Source: Muriicola sp. Z0-33
GTDB lineage: Bacteria > Bacteroidota > Bacteroidia > Flavobacteriales > Flavobacteriaceae
NCBI RefSeq assembly: GCF_026126425.1
Contig: NZ_JAFMPW010000004.1
Span: 1-64,000 of the forward strand
DNA: 64,000 nt
Direction: 5' to 3'
Shown here piece after piece: positions 54,430 to 62,482 of the stretch. Position numbers and translations under genes: made by a program. The notes under the pieces were generated by a model. The model saw only the letters and a list, made by a program, of their open reading frames with translations. It searched no databases and was not told the DNA's origin. Within the stretch, counting starts at the first letter, position 1, and every line of letters begins with the position of its first letter.

Positions 54430-55440
54430 TTAAGCTGAATAATTTTCCGCTGCTATGGGTCTTGGATCAAACTCCTTTACCAAATCAGCAATTGCTTTAA
54501 TATGATCCGGGTTGGTACCACAACATCCTCCAACGATATTTACCAGTTTTTTATCCAGATACTCTTTAATTTGTAATGCCATCTGTTCTGGCGTTTCATC
54601 GTATTCCCCAAAGGCATTGGGCAAGCCGGCATTAGGGTGAGCAGATATAGCGTGGTTAGTTTTAGCGGCAAGCACCTCGAGATGAGGAATTAATTGGTTG
54701 GCTCCCAGAGCACAATTAAATCCTATTGAAAGTATTGGAATGTGCGATACCGAGATCAAAAAAGCTTCGGCTGTTTGTCCGGATAAGGTTCTTCCTGAAG
54801 CATCGGTTATTGTACCGCTTATCATTATTGGCACTTCAATATTCCGTTCACTTTTAATTTCTTCAATCGCAAACAACGCAGCTTTGGCGTTAAGGGTATC
54901 AAAAACAGTTTCGACAAGTAACATATCTGCACCCCCATCCAGTAGTCCTTCTGCCTGCTCTTTATACGCCCTTCTTAACTCTTCAAAAGATACCGCCCTG
55001 AATCCCGGGTCGTTGACATCCGGTGACATGCTTGCGGTTCTGTTGGTAGGCCCCATACTACCGGCAACAAATCTAGGTTTTTCAGGGGTTTTGGAGGTAA
55101 ATTCACGAGCAACTTCTTTTGCAATTCTTGCCGATTCATAATTTAATTCATACACCAATTCTTCCATGCCATAATCTGCCATGGCAATTGTTGTTCCGGA
55201 AAAAGTATTGGTCTCGGCTATATCGGCCCCGGCTTCAAAATACCGACTATGTACCTCTGCAATGGCCTTTGGTTGAGTAAGTGATAATAAATCGTTATTG
55301 CCTTTTAAGGGAGAGGGCCAGTCTTTAAATCTTGTTCCTCTGAAATCCTCCTCGGTAAACTTATATCGTTGCAACATGGTACCCATTGCACCATCCAGTA
55401 CAAGAATTCTTTCTTTTAATATCTCTTTTAATTTCTCCAT
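54430..55440 (-). CDS. Methionine synthase, homocysteine-binding part
   Basis: A 336-residue zinc-dependent homocysteine S-methyltransferase domain, equal to the N-terminal module of MetH. Motifs are [18 protein letters not shown] (near 10), [14 protein letters not shown] (near 74), the zinc ligand Cys in [10 protein letters not shown] (near 245) and the Cys pair in [12 protein letters not shown] (near 309-320). It is the first gene behind the SAM-I riboswitch and must act with the separate 908-residue part encoded downstream to transfer the methyl group from methylcobalamin. Confidence 0.93.
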   Translation of the reverse strand: MEKLKEILKERILVLDGAMGTMLQRYKFTEEDFRGTRFKDWPSPLKGNNDLLSLTQPKAIAEVHSRYFEAGADIAETNTFSGTTIAMADYGMEELVYELNYESARIAKEVAREFTSKTPEKPRFVAGSMGPTNRTASMSPDVNDPGFRAVSFEELRRAYKEQAEGLLDGGADMLLVETVFDTLNAKAALFAIEEIKSERNIEVPIMISGTITDASGRTLSGQTAEAFLISVSHIPILSIGFNCALGANQLIPHLEVLAAKTNHAISAHPNAGLPNAFGEYDETPEQMALQIKEYLDKKLVNIVGGCCGTNPDHIKAIADLVKEFDPRPIAAENYSA

Positions 55441-55477
55441 AAACCATTACTGCGTTAGGGATTGAGGTTTTGCTGAA

Positions 55478-55527
55478 GCTCCTTTTGCCGTTGTCCGAAA
55501 CAAGGTTCGCAGGACAGGCAAAAGAGC
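55478..55527 (-). promoter_or_regulatory. Hairpin in the expression platform of the SAM-I riboswitch
   Basis: GCTCTTTTGCC (55527-55517) pairs with GGCAAAAGGAGC (55489-55478) with one bulged G; inside, TGTCC pairs with GGACA. No T run follows, so it is not a standard terminator. It may control access to the start region 38 nt downstream or protect the RNA. Its role is inference. Confidence 0.45.
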
Positions 55528-55572
55528 GACTACCGAAAGCCCGATCCGCTTATTGCGGAAACGCCATTTTAA

Positions 55573-55717
55573 TTATCAAGTAAGGACTGAGTATAGACGG
55601 GAAACCGAACTCTTAGTTATCTGTCACAGCTGCTCTGTGATAGAATGTAGCACCTTCTTTAAAGCTAAAGGGTTGCTAAGGTTTCACAGGGTCTATTCCC
55701 TCCACCTTTCTTGATAA
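55573..55717 (-). promoter_or_regulatory. SAM-I (S-box) riboswitch
   Basis: The minus strand matches the S-box core: TTATCAAGAAAGGTGGAGGG at the 5' end, then GACCCTGTGAAACC, TTAGCAACC, the joining segment AAGGTGCTACATTC and CAGATAACTAAG. P1 is a perfect 8-bp stem of TTATCAAG (55717-55710) with CTTGATAA (55580-55573). S-box RNAs bind SAM and switch off methionine genes when SAM is plentiful. It precedes the split methionine synthase operon, as expected. Confidence 0.95.
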
Positions 55718-55744
55718 CAATTACAATTTTATAATGAACTGGTA

Positions 55745-55775
55745 CAAAGTAAAGGTACCTACGGGTGATACGCAA
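55745..55775 (-). promoter_or_regulatory. Probable promoter of the methionine operon
   Basis: TTG (55775-55773) is followed after 20 nt by TTACTTTG (55752-55745), one mismatch from TAnnTTTG. Transcription would start near 55738, about 20 nt before the riboswitch aptamer. Position and spacing fit the Bacteroidota housekeeping promoter. Confidence 0.55.
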
Positions 55776-55812
55776 GGATTGTCCGCTTTTTTTAAAGAGG
55801 GAAGTACAACCT

Positions 55813-55849
55813 AAAAAAACCTTTCGAACTCAATGTTCAAAAGGTTTTT
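55813..55849 (-). terminator. Terminator after the ferredoxin-NADP reductase gene
   Basis: The minus strand folds AAAAACCTTTTGAAC (55849-55835), loop ATTGA, GTTCGAAAGGTTTTT (55829-55815), followed by TT: 15 bp with one mismatch. It lies 27 bp after the stop codon and separates the sulfite reductase transcript from the methionine operon. Confidence 0.8.
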
Positions 55850-55875
55850 CGCTAATTGAAATAATTACAGCACTG

Positions 55876-56958
55876 CTATACAATGCTTTGAACAACTTCT
55901 TTTTTTGCTTCCTTCTTAGAACCGTCAAACCCTTCTACTCCACCAACCGTTGTATATTTCATCACATAACGCTTTCCTGGGTTTATACGCTGGTAGGCGC
56001 TCTGGCACATTACAGCCGCCTCATGAAAGCCCGATAATATAAGTTTTAATTTTCCGGGGTAAGTGTTAACATCACCTACTGCATAGACACCTGGAATATT
56101 TGTCTGGTAGTCATATGCGTTGTTTACTTTGATTGCATTTTTTTGAATTTCCAATCCCCAATCACCTATGGGACCCAATTTCGGAGACAATCCAAATAAG
56201 GGAATAAAATGCTCTGTCTCTACATAGGTTTCCCCTTTTGAAGCATCGTTGTGCTTTATAACTACAGCTTCTAGATGTTCATCTCCGTAGAGCCGCTTTA
56301 CTTCAGCTTCTGTATACAATTTTATCTTACCTAATTTTGCCAGTTCCGCGGCCTTTTCAACAGAGTCCAGCGCCCCTCGGAATTCATTCCTTCTGTGTAC
56401 CAAAGCTACTTCAGAGGCAACGTCTGCAAGGTAAATGGCCCAATCCAGGGCAGAATCTCCACCCCCTGCGATGATCACCTTTTTATCTCTGTACACCTCC
56501 GGATCTTTAATGATATATGCAACCCCGCGTTCTTCGAAATCAACTATGTTTTCTATTGGGGGTTTCCGAGGTTCAAAAGAACCAAGACCTCCGGCAATTA
56601 CCACTACAGGAGCCTGGTGTTTGGTACCTTTATTAGTGGTTACCACAAACTGGCCGTCATCTAATTTCTCCAGGGTTTGTGCCCTTTCCCCAAATGTGAA
56701 ACCAGGTTCAAAGGGCTGTATTTGCTCCATCAGCCTGTCTACCAAATCCCCGGCAAGAATCTCCGGATATGCCGGAATATCATAAATCGGTTTTTTTGGA
56801 TAGATCTCCGAACACTGCCCTCCAGGTTGCGCCAATGCGTCTATGAGATGCGTCTTCATTTTAAGCAATCCCGCTTCAAATACCGTAAAAAGACCAGTAG
56901 GGCCGGCGCCAATTATAAGCATGTCTGTTTTAATCATATTTTCTTTATTTATTGCCAT
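55876..56958 (-). CDS. Ferredoxin--NADP reductase, thioredoxin-reductase-like type
   Basis: A 360-residue FAD and NAD(P) binding oxidoreductase of the thioredoxin-reductase-like FNR class (YumC type). FAD motif IIGAGPTGLFTVFEAG (about 15-30), second dinucleotide motif VIIAGGGDSALDWAIYLAD (near 165), and GVYAVGDVNTYPGKLKLI (near 290), which binds the flavin. The CxxC redox pair of thioredoxin reductases is absent, which supports FNR. It overlaps cobA by 10 nt and could deliver NADPH electrons, via ferredoxin, to the sulfite reductase encoded upstream. Confidence 0.88.
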   Translation of the reverse strand: MAINKENMIKTDMLIIGAGPTGLFTVFEAGLLKMKTHLIDALAQPGGQCSEIYPKKPIYDIPAYPEILAGDLVDRLMEQIQPFEPGFTFGERAQTLEKLDDGQFVVTTNKGTKHQAPVVVIAGGLGSFEPRKPPIENIVDFEERGVAYIIKDPEVYRDKKVIIAGGGDSALDWAIYLADVASEVALVHRRNEFRGALDSVEKAAELAKLGKIKLYTEAEVKRLYGDEHLEAVVIKHNDASKGETYVETEHFIPLFGLSPKLGPIGDWGLEIQKNAIKVNNAYDYQTNIPGVYAVGDVNTYPGKLKLILSGFHEAAVMCQSAYQRINPGKRYVMKYTTVGGVEGFDGSKKEAKKEVVQSIV

Positions 56959-57722
56959 TGGGCTGTTTCTTTATACGCCATTTGTTCCCGAAGGCGTATC
57001 ATTTTTTCTCTTTGTTCCACCACTTCTCCAATAATTATAATGGCAGGATTTTTTAAATTCTTCTCCGCTACAACTTCCGTTATGTTCGAAATTTTTCCAA
57101 TACCGATATTTTCATCTTCCCGGGTGCCATTTTGAATAATCCCTACAGGAAGGTCTTCTTTACCTTCAGTTTTAAATATCTCTACAATGTGCTCAAGCTT
57201 AGACATGCCCATCAGGATAACGATAGTGGCATTAGATTTGGCAGCCAGAAATATGTCTTTTGAGATTTGATGGTTTCTGGTAGTGGCAGTAATAACCCAG
57301 AAACTCTCTGCAATTCCCCTTTTTGTTACCGGGATGTCCTGGCTTGCAGGCACCGCCATACACGAGGAGATTCCGGGTACCATATAGGTTTCCAAACCAA
57401 ACCTTGAGGCATATTCCATTTCTTCTGCTCCTCTTCCAAAAACCATGGGGTCCCCTCCTTTAAGTCTTACCACATGACCATGTGTATTTGCTCTGCTAAC
57501 AATTAACTCATTGATCTGTTCTTGCTGATAGGTATAACAACCTTTTCTTTTCCCAACATAAATATGCTCTGCATCTGGTGCATAATTAAGCAGTGCAGTA
57601 TCTACCAGGGCATCGTATAATACCACATCAGCATCTCTCAGAACTTTAATCGCCTTAAGGGTGATAAGTTCTATATCGCCAGGACCAGCTCCTACTACCG
57701 AAAGTCTGGGTGTTTTAAGCAT
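56949..57722 (-). CDS. cobA: Uroporphyrinogen-III C-methyltransferase
   Basis: A 257-residue SAM-dependent enzyme making precorrin-2, the siroheme precursor. Motifs: VVGAGPGDIELITLKA (about 10-25), VLYDALVD, VRLKGGDPMVFGRGAEE (near 82), and VPGISSCMAVPASQDIPVTKRG (split over 117-138). It is a single-domain SUMT, so ferrochelatase and dehydrogenase functions lie elsewhere. It overlaps the sulfite reductase stop by 8 nt and supplies siroheme for that enzyme. Confidence 0.95.
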   Translation of the reverse strand: MLKTPRLSVVGAGPGDIELITLKAIKVLRDADVVLYDALVDTALLNYAPDAEHIYVGKRKGCYTYQQEQINELIVSRANTHGHVVRLKGGDPMVFGRGAEEMEYASRFGLETYMVPGISSCMAVPASQDIPVTKRGIAESFWVITATTRNHQISKDIFLAAKSNATIVILMGMSKLEHIVEIFKTEGKEDLPVGIIQNGTREDENIGIGKISNITEVVAEKNLKNPAIIIIGEVVEQREKMIRLREQMAYKETAQWQ

Positions 57723-59805
57723 GTTGAAGTTCTAATTTTCTAAATGTTTCTGCTTTTTGCAAAAAGCTTTGAGCATCTTCCAAATACTTTTTCGCAAATA
57801 AAGAAGTAGGTGCCTTCTTATTTAATTGCAAAACCAGTTCTGAAAATGAACTTTCAAGACTAAATCTCTTGCTATCCACAAATAGCCCATCAAAATCTTT
57901 AATAATGCTCGCATGGGTATTGGTTTTTACCTTTTCTGATGTAAGCAATGCTTTAGCGGCATTTACCATGGAAGCATAGGCATGATATATACTGGCTGCC
58001 CATTTCCCTTCTTCATATGCCGTTTTTGAATTTGCAATCTTCTCCTCACTTTCGAACAAAAGCGTAGCAATCAGATCTATGACCACTCCTGCACATTCGC
58101 CTATACCAATGGCTTTTTTGTATCTATCGGTGTTTCCCCAATCTATAAAATCTTCTGCTGTTAAATTCTCAATGTTGGCCAGGGGTTTCAGCAAATCATA
58201 GAAATAATGCTCCCCCTTTTCGGCATAATAAACCTCATAGGAAGATCCGCTGCTGTTAGCTTCAAAATCGTCAAGAATACAGCGCAATGCTTCTGGCCCC
58301 CTTTTACTGGGAATCTTAATCACCTTATCTGCAAACCGGGCATTTCCATTCCCAAAATTTCCACCACCAAGCAATACCTGAAGCGCAGGGGCAACTAATT
58401 TATCTTTAGTACGGATAGACATGCCCTGAAAGCCAATATGAGCCATATTGTGTTGTCCGCATGCATTCATACAACCACTGATCTTGATCACCACATCCGG
58501 GTTGCTGATATATTGTGGATACTCTGCCTTTATGACCCGTTCTAGTTCTTCGGCTATGCCTGTACTGCTGGCAATCCCCAGGTTACAAGTATCGGTTCCC
58601 GGGCAGGCTGTAATATCTAATGCCTTGTTATATCCTGCTTCGGCAAACCCTAAATCTTTAAGTACCGTATAGAAAAACGGGACAAGTTCTTCCTTTACAT
58701 ACGGGATTAAAATGTTTTGTCTAAGTGATAATCTAATTTCTGAAGCTGCATAAGACTCTATTAAATTGGCCAATTGGCGTGCCTTGTCTGTATAAAAATC
58801 CCCTAGTAGTACTTTTACCCCAATGGCCACATAGCCTGCTTGTTTTTGGGGTACCAGATTAGTCGTCTTCCATTTTTCAAAGGCTTCAACATCTTCTATT
58901 TGCACCTTCGGAACAGCCGTATCAGCTATAACTGCTGAAGGGTAGGTATTGGCAACTATCGGATAATTATTAAACGGAATGGCTTTTTCCTCTTGTTCTA
59001 GCAATGCCCTGAACCCATCAAGTCCTATATCCTTTAGCAAGAACTTCATACGGGCTTTGGCCCTGCTTTTCCTTTCTCCATATCTATCAAAGACCCTTAT
59101 CACCCCTTCCATCAATGGAATTATTTTGTCTGTTGGAAGAAATGAAAATAGCTCATCTGCATGACGGGGTTGAGAACCCAGTCCGCCACCAATCATAATT
59201 TTGAATCCACGGGTATTATTTTGAATTTTGGCGATAAATCCAAGGTCGTGCATATACGACAAGCCGGTATCAGCATCACTTGATGAAAATGACACTTTAA
59301 ATTTACGCCCCATTTCCTGACCAATAGGGTTTCTCAGAAAGTATTCAAATACTGCCTGGGCGTAGGGGGAAACATCAAAAGGTTCATTTGGATCTATGCC
59401 AGCCTTTTCACTGGCGGTGACATTCCTTACTGTATTACCACAGGCCTCACGAAGGGTCACCTCATCCTTTTCCAGTTCTGCCCATAGTTCAGGAGTACGC
59501 TCTAGTTCAACATAATGTATTTGTATATCCTGGCGGGTTGTGATATGCAGTCTTCCAGTAGAATATTCATCTGCAACATCTGAAATCCTCCTTAACTGTT
59601 TGGCACTTACTTTACCGTAGGGCAGTTTTATCCGTATCATCTGGACACCTGGCTGTCGTTGGCCATATACCCCTCTGGCTAAACGAAGGCTTCGGAATTT
59701 CTCCTCATCGAGCTCTCCTCCTTTAAACTGCCTGATTTTTTTTTCAAGTTCAAGAATGTCTTTCTCGACAATGGGGTTTTCTATTTCAGTTCTAAAGCTT
59801 TGCAT
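57715..59805 (-). CDS. Siroheme sulfite (or nitrite) reductase fused to a HEPN domain
   Basis: A 696-residue protein. Residues about 1-560 are a ferredoxin-type sulfite/nitrite reductase: the ferredoxin-like half-domains (GRLHITTRQDIQIHYVE near 84), ACGNTVRNVT (121-130), and the siroheme/4Fe-4S ligands in CPGTDTC (Cys401, Cys407) and CMNAC (Cys445, Cys449). Residues about 575-690 are a HEPN-type helical domain (YEEGKWAASIYHAYASMVNA, then AKALL), a family usually seen in nucleotide-binding or RNase toxins; I see no RxxxxH motif, so RNase activity is unlikely. The genes cysH, cobA and the reductase gene around it point to sulfite as substrate. An operator-like motif lies 50 bp upstream. Confidence 0.9.
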   Translation of the reverse strand: MQSFRTEIENPIVEKDILELEKKIRQFKGGELDEEKFRSLRLARGVYGQRQPGVQMIRIKLPYGKVSAKQLRRISDVADEYSTGRLHITTRQDIQIHYVELERTPELWAELEKDEVTLREACGNTVRNVTASEKAGIDPNEPFDVSPYAQAVFEYFLRNPIGQEMGRKFKVSFSSSDADTGLSYMHDLGFIAKIQNNTRGFKIMIGGGLGSQPRHADELFSFLPTDKIIPLMEGVIRVFDRYGERKSRAKARMKFLLKDIGLDGFRALLEQEEKAIPFNNYPIVANTYPSAVIADTAVPKVQIEDVEAFEKWKTTNLVPQKQAGYVAIGVKVLLGDFYTDKARQLANLIESYAASEIRLSLRQNILIPYVKEELVPFFYTVLKDLGFAEAGYNKALDITACPGTDTCNLGIASSTGIAEELERVIKAEYPQYISNPDVVIKISGCMNACGQHNMAHIGFQGMSIRTKDKLVAPALQVLLGGGNFGNGNARFADKVIKIPSKRGPEALRCILDDFEANSSGSSYEVYYAEKGEHYFYDLLKPLANIENLTAEDFIDWGNTDRYKKAIGIGECAGVVIDLIATLLFESEEKIANSKTAYEEGKWAASIYHAYASMVNAAKALLTSEKVKTNTHASIIKDFDGLFVDSKRFSLESSFSELVLQLNKKAPTSLFAKKYLEDAQSFLQKAETFRKLELQHA

Positions 59806-59852
59806 AATTTATATAAAATACCAGGGAACTCAGCGAGTACCATTATTAATTA

Positions 59853-59867
59853 TTATTATTCCTATAG
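59853..59867 (-). promoter_or_regulatory. Operator-like motif, copy 1 (before the sulfite reductase gene)
   Basis: The minus strand reads CTATAGGAATAATAA, one mismatch from CTATAGnnnTAATAG, preceded by ACC. It lies about 15 nt downstream of a weak -7 element (TATGTTTT, 59889-59882) and 48 bp before the start codon, a position where a bound repressor would block transcription. See the two further copies upstream of cysH. Confidence 0.55.
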
Positions 59868-59918
59868 GGTAAGTAGATATTAAAACATAGTTATTCATAG
59901 ATTTACTGGTGTTATTAT

Positions 59919-60542
59919 CTAACTATGTAAACCACATTCTCTGTTCTCTAAAACTTTTGTTGGATCGAAATAAGTGTGTTCATTAGGCAAATTCCTCTGT
60001 TTCAGGTACACATCTAGTTGGGCATCTGACCAGTGATAGAAGGGACTAACTTTTAAAACGCCATCTTTACTGATGCTTAGAATATCCAGGCTATCTCTTA
60101 AGGCCGTCTGGCCACTTCTTAGATTTGTAAACCAAACATCGGGTTTATGCTCTTTCATAGCTCTCTGGAAGGGTTCTAATTTTACCTGACGGGTAAATTC
60201 AGCATGTCTTGGATCTTCAATTCCCGGAATTCCCATTACCGCATCTCTATGAGCAGAAGTTTGTTTTGGCACATATAATTTTATATTGAGTCCCAATCTG
60301 TAAATGAGTTCCTCAGCATGCTTATAAGTATTAGGGGTATTGTATCCGGTATCGCACCAAACTACAGGAATATCTCTTCTTACATCTGCGACAGCATGTA
60401 AAATAGCAACCTCATAAGGTCTGAAGTTAGTGGTGATTAGCGGACGTTTACCAAATTGGATGGCCCATGAAATAATTTCTTCGGGTGGGATACCCTTGAA
60501 CTGTGTATTGAGCTTATCTATTTGTTGTGCTGAAAGTATCAT
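59919..60542 (-). CDS. cysH: Phosphoadenylyl-sulfate reductase
   Basis: A 207-residue PP-loop reductase converting (phospho)adenylyl sulfate to sulfite with thioredoxin. The segments QFGKRPLITTNFRPYEVAIL and IPVVWCDTGYNTPNTYKHAE bind substrate, and the catalytic Cys sits in ENRECGLHS, the last nine residues (Cys204). It lacks the CC...CxxC iron-sulfur motif of APS reductases, so PAPS may be the substrate, though the protein is shorter than E. coli CysH (244). Two operator-like motifs and a perfect -7 element lie upstream. Confidence 0.92.
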   Translation of the reverse strand: MILSAQQIDKLNTQFKGIPPEEIISWAIQFGKRPLITTNFRPYEVAILHAVADVRRDIPVVWCDTGYNTPNTYKHAEELIYRLGLNIKLYVPKQTSAHRDAVMGIPGIEDPRHAEFTRQVKLEPFQRAMKEHKPDVWFTNLRSGQTALRDSLDILSISKDGVLKVSPFYHWSDAQLDVYLKQRNLPNEHTYFDPTKVLENRECGLHS

Positions 60543-60562
60543 AAATCATATTTTAATTTATC

Positions 60563-60577
60563 CTATAGAACTAATAG
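60563..60577 (-). promoter_or_regulatory. Operator-like motif, copy 2 (before cysH)
   Basis: The plus strand reads CTATAGAACTAATAG, with half-sites CTAT and ATAG separated by 7 bp. Its upstream end meets the predicted transcription start of cysH, about 7 nt beyond the -7 element at 60584-60591. This placement fits a repressor site. Confidence 0.6.
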
Positions 60578-60583
60578 AGTTAT

Positions 60584-60591
60584 CAAATGTA
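60584..60591 (-). promoter_or_regulatory. Promoter -7 element of cysH
   Basis: TACATTTG on the minus strand (60591-60584) matches TAnnTTTG exactly. The predicted start of transcription near 60577 gives a leader of about 35 nt. A -33 TTG at the standard spacing is not obvious, which suggests a weak or activator-dependent promoter. Confidence 0.5.
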
Positions 60592-60642
60592 TTAATTTAT
60601 ATTTATCTAGTACGATAAACCAAATAGAATATTACTTATACC

Positions 60643-60657
60643 CTATAGTTTTAATAG
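60643..60657 (-). promoter_or_regulatory. Operator-like motif, copy 3 (upstream of cysH)
   Basis: The plus strand reads CTATAGTTTTAATAG, again CTATAGnnnTAATAG, exactly 80 bp from copy 2 and about 66 bp upstream of the predicted cysH start. The spacing would allow two bound dimers on nearly the same face of the helix or one site acting at a distance. Confidence 0.6.
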
Positions 60658-60756
60658 ATTATTAACAATAGCGGGTGTAAATTGAGAAATATTTAACCAT
60701 AGCCGGGATTCAATAGAAAAATGGAATGCAGGATTATAAGAATAAAAGGAGTATAT

Positions 60757-61167
60757 CTAGGCAATCAGGTCTGCCAATGTAGTCTTTCTATACACTTCAA
60801 GGGCACTGTCTCTAACCTGAAGCATTAATTTATGCACGGCGCAACTTTTTTCATCCGGACAATCATTACATTTCTCATAGAAGTTAAGGCTTACACATGG
60901 AATCATGGCAATGGGGCCTTCTAGTACCCTAATAACAGAGGTCATGGCTATTTCAGAAGGCTCCTTTATAAGATAGTAGCCTCCTCCCTTGCCTTTTTTA
61001 GATCCCAGATAACCCGTTTTCCTCAGGGTAAGCAAGATGCTTTCCAGGAATTTTTGAGAAATATTTTCATGCCTGGAAATTTCGGCGATTTGCACCGGTT
61101 CTTTGTCCTTTTGAATAGCGAGATAAGTCAGTGCTTTAAGCCCGTATTTTGTTTTTTTGGAAAGCAT
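60757..61167 (-). CDS. Rrf2-family transcriptional regulator
   Basis: A 136-residue winged-helix regulator of the Rrf2 family (relatives of IscR, NsrR and CymR). The helix-turn-helix covers about 25-60 (VQIAEISRHENISQKFLESI) and the wing is KKGKGGGYYL (57-66). Four Cys (91, 100, 103 and 109) occur in the region that binds an iron-sulfur cluster in IscR (PCVSLNFYEKCNDCPDEKSC). It may sense sulfur or Fe-S status, or bind a CysK-like partner as CymR does. It lies between metZ and cysH; three candidate sites are near the sulfur genes. Confidence 0.92.
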   Translation of the reverse strand: MLSKKTKYGLKALTYLAIQKDKEPVQIAEISRHENISQKFLESILLTLRKTGYLGSKKGKGGGYYLIKEPSEIAMTSVIRVLEGPIAMIPCVSLNFYEKCNDCPDEKSCAVHKLMLQVRDSALEVYRKTTLADLIA

Positions 61168-61231
61168 AGAGCGAAGATAGGGAAAATTAATAATCCTTTT
61201 GAGACGGTATTTGCATTTGAAAATAATAGGG

Positions 61232-62401
61232 TTAACCCTCCAGTGCCTTGTTGATATCCGATATTATATCATCTATGTGTTCCAGGCCAACAGAGACTCT
61301 AACCATTCCATCAGTGATTCCCGTTTCCTGTCTTTCCTCTGCAGTTAATTTGCTATGTGTGGTCGACGCCGGGTGCGTTACAATACTTCTGGAATCACCA
61401 AGGTTTGCCGAAAGTGATAACATCTCTATGGCATCGAAAAAACTCCGGCCAGCCCCAAGGCCTCCTTTTATTTCAAAAGCTACTACACAACCCCCGGCTT
61501 TCATCTGTTTTTTGGCCAAATGGTATTGAGGATGGGATTTTAAAAAGGGATATTTTACCCAATTCACTTTTGGATGCGATTCTAAATACCCTGCCAGCTT
61601 CAAGGCATTTTCGCAATGACGGTCTACACGTATTGACAAGGTCTCAAGACTTTTTGAAAGTATCCAGGAATTGAAAGGCGAAAGTGCTGGCCCGGTAGTC
61701 CTGCTAAACTTATAAATCTTTTCTATTAATTCTGCTGAACCTACCGTTACACCTGCCAATACCCTTCCCTGTCCGTCCATTAGTTTAGTGCCAGAATGGA
61801 TAACGAGATCTGCACCGTATTTTATGGGTTGTTGCAGATAAGGCGAAGCAAAGCAATTGTCTATTACAAGGAGTAAATTATTCTTTTTGGCTATTTGCCC
61901 TAAAGCTTCCAGGTCTAATACATCTACTCCCGGATTGGTTGGGGTTTCGGCATATAATATTTTTGTGCCGGGACCAATTAAGCTTTCGATGCTCTCCAGC
62001 TCGTTATACTTAAAATAAGAATGAGAAATGTTCCATTTGGGCAGTATATTGGTCAACAGGGTATGAGTGGCTCCAAAAATACTCCGCGCAGCTATAATAT
62101 GGTCTCCACTATTCAGTAAAGCAGCAAAAGTGGAAAATACAGCAGCCATCCCGGAAGCAAAGGCAAAGCCACTTTCGGCTCCTTCCATACGGCATACTTT
62201 ATCTATAAACTCGGTCGTATTTGGATTGGCATACCTGGAATATATATTGCGTTCTTTTTCTTCCGCAAATGAAGCGCGCATGTCCTCCGCATCTTCAAAA
62301 ACAAAGCTTGAGCTTAGGTATATGGGACTGGAATGTTCCATATACTGGGATCTTTCCATTTGTCCTCTTACTGCAATTGTTTCGAATTTCTCTTTCTTCA
62401 T
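61232..62401 (-). CDS. metZ: O-succinyl/acetylhomoserine sulfhydrylase (trans-sulfuration family)
   Basis: A 389-residue PLP enzyme of the Cys/Met metabolism family. The Schiff-base Lys lies in VIHSGTKLMDGQGRVLAG (Lys near 205); the DGQGR form is typical of MetZ. Other motifs are SRYANPNTTEFIDKV (near 55), GSHI-like GDHIIAARSIFGATH, and YAETPTNPGVDV. It would join sulfide to activated homoserine, giving homocysteine directly; cystathionine gamma-synthase activity is the alternative. It follows thrA by about 80 bp and precedes the Rrf2 gene. Confidence 0.9.
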   Translation of the reverse strand: MKKEKFETIAVRGQMERSQYMEHSSPIYLSSSFVFEDAEDMRASFAEEKERNIYSRYANPNTTEFIDKVCRMEGAESGFAFASGMAAVFSTFAALLNSGDHIIAARSIFGATHTLLTNILPKWNISHSYFKYNELESIESLIGPGTKILYAETPTNPGVDVLDLEALGQIAKKNNLLLVIDNCFASPYLQQPIKYGADLVIHSGTKLMDGQGRVLAGVTVGSAELIEKIYKFSRTTGPALSPFNSWILSKSLETLSIRVDRHCENALKLAGYLESHPKVNWVKYPFLKSHPQYHLAKKQMKAGGCVVAFEIKGGLGAGRSFFDAIEMLSLSANLGDSRSIVTHPASTTHSKLTAEERQETGITDGMVRVSVGLEHIDDIISDINKALEG

Positions 62402-62482
62402 TTCTCGTTATAATGAATGCCCGATTGCTCAAAGCATAACTACTATTTTGGTGGCGCGTAATATGACTAAGCCTCCTTTGAT

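Larger units (their letters stand above)
55441..55875. other. Intergenic region with riboswitch and expression platform
   Basis: On the minus strand this 435-bp region holds a terminator of the reductase gene (55813-55849), a promoter (55745-55775), the SAM-I aptamer (55573-55717) and then about 130 nt of leader before the methionine synthase gene. That leader contains a strong hairpin at 55478-55527. I see no extra gene. Confidence 0.8.

Noticed and set aside
55478-55527. Rho-independent terminator of the SAM riboswitch
   Set aside because: The hairpin is strong but no T run follows, so I list it only as a structure in the leader.
59805-59919. Possible leader peptide (22 codons beginning MNNYVLIS) before the sulfite reductase gene
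   Set aside because: It has no Cys codons and no terminator-like structure follows; the segment is better explained by the operator-like motif it overlaps.
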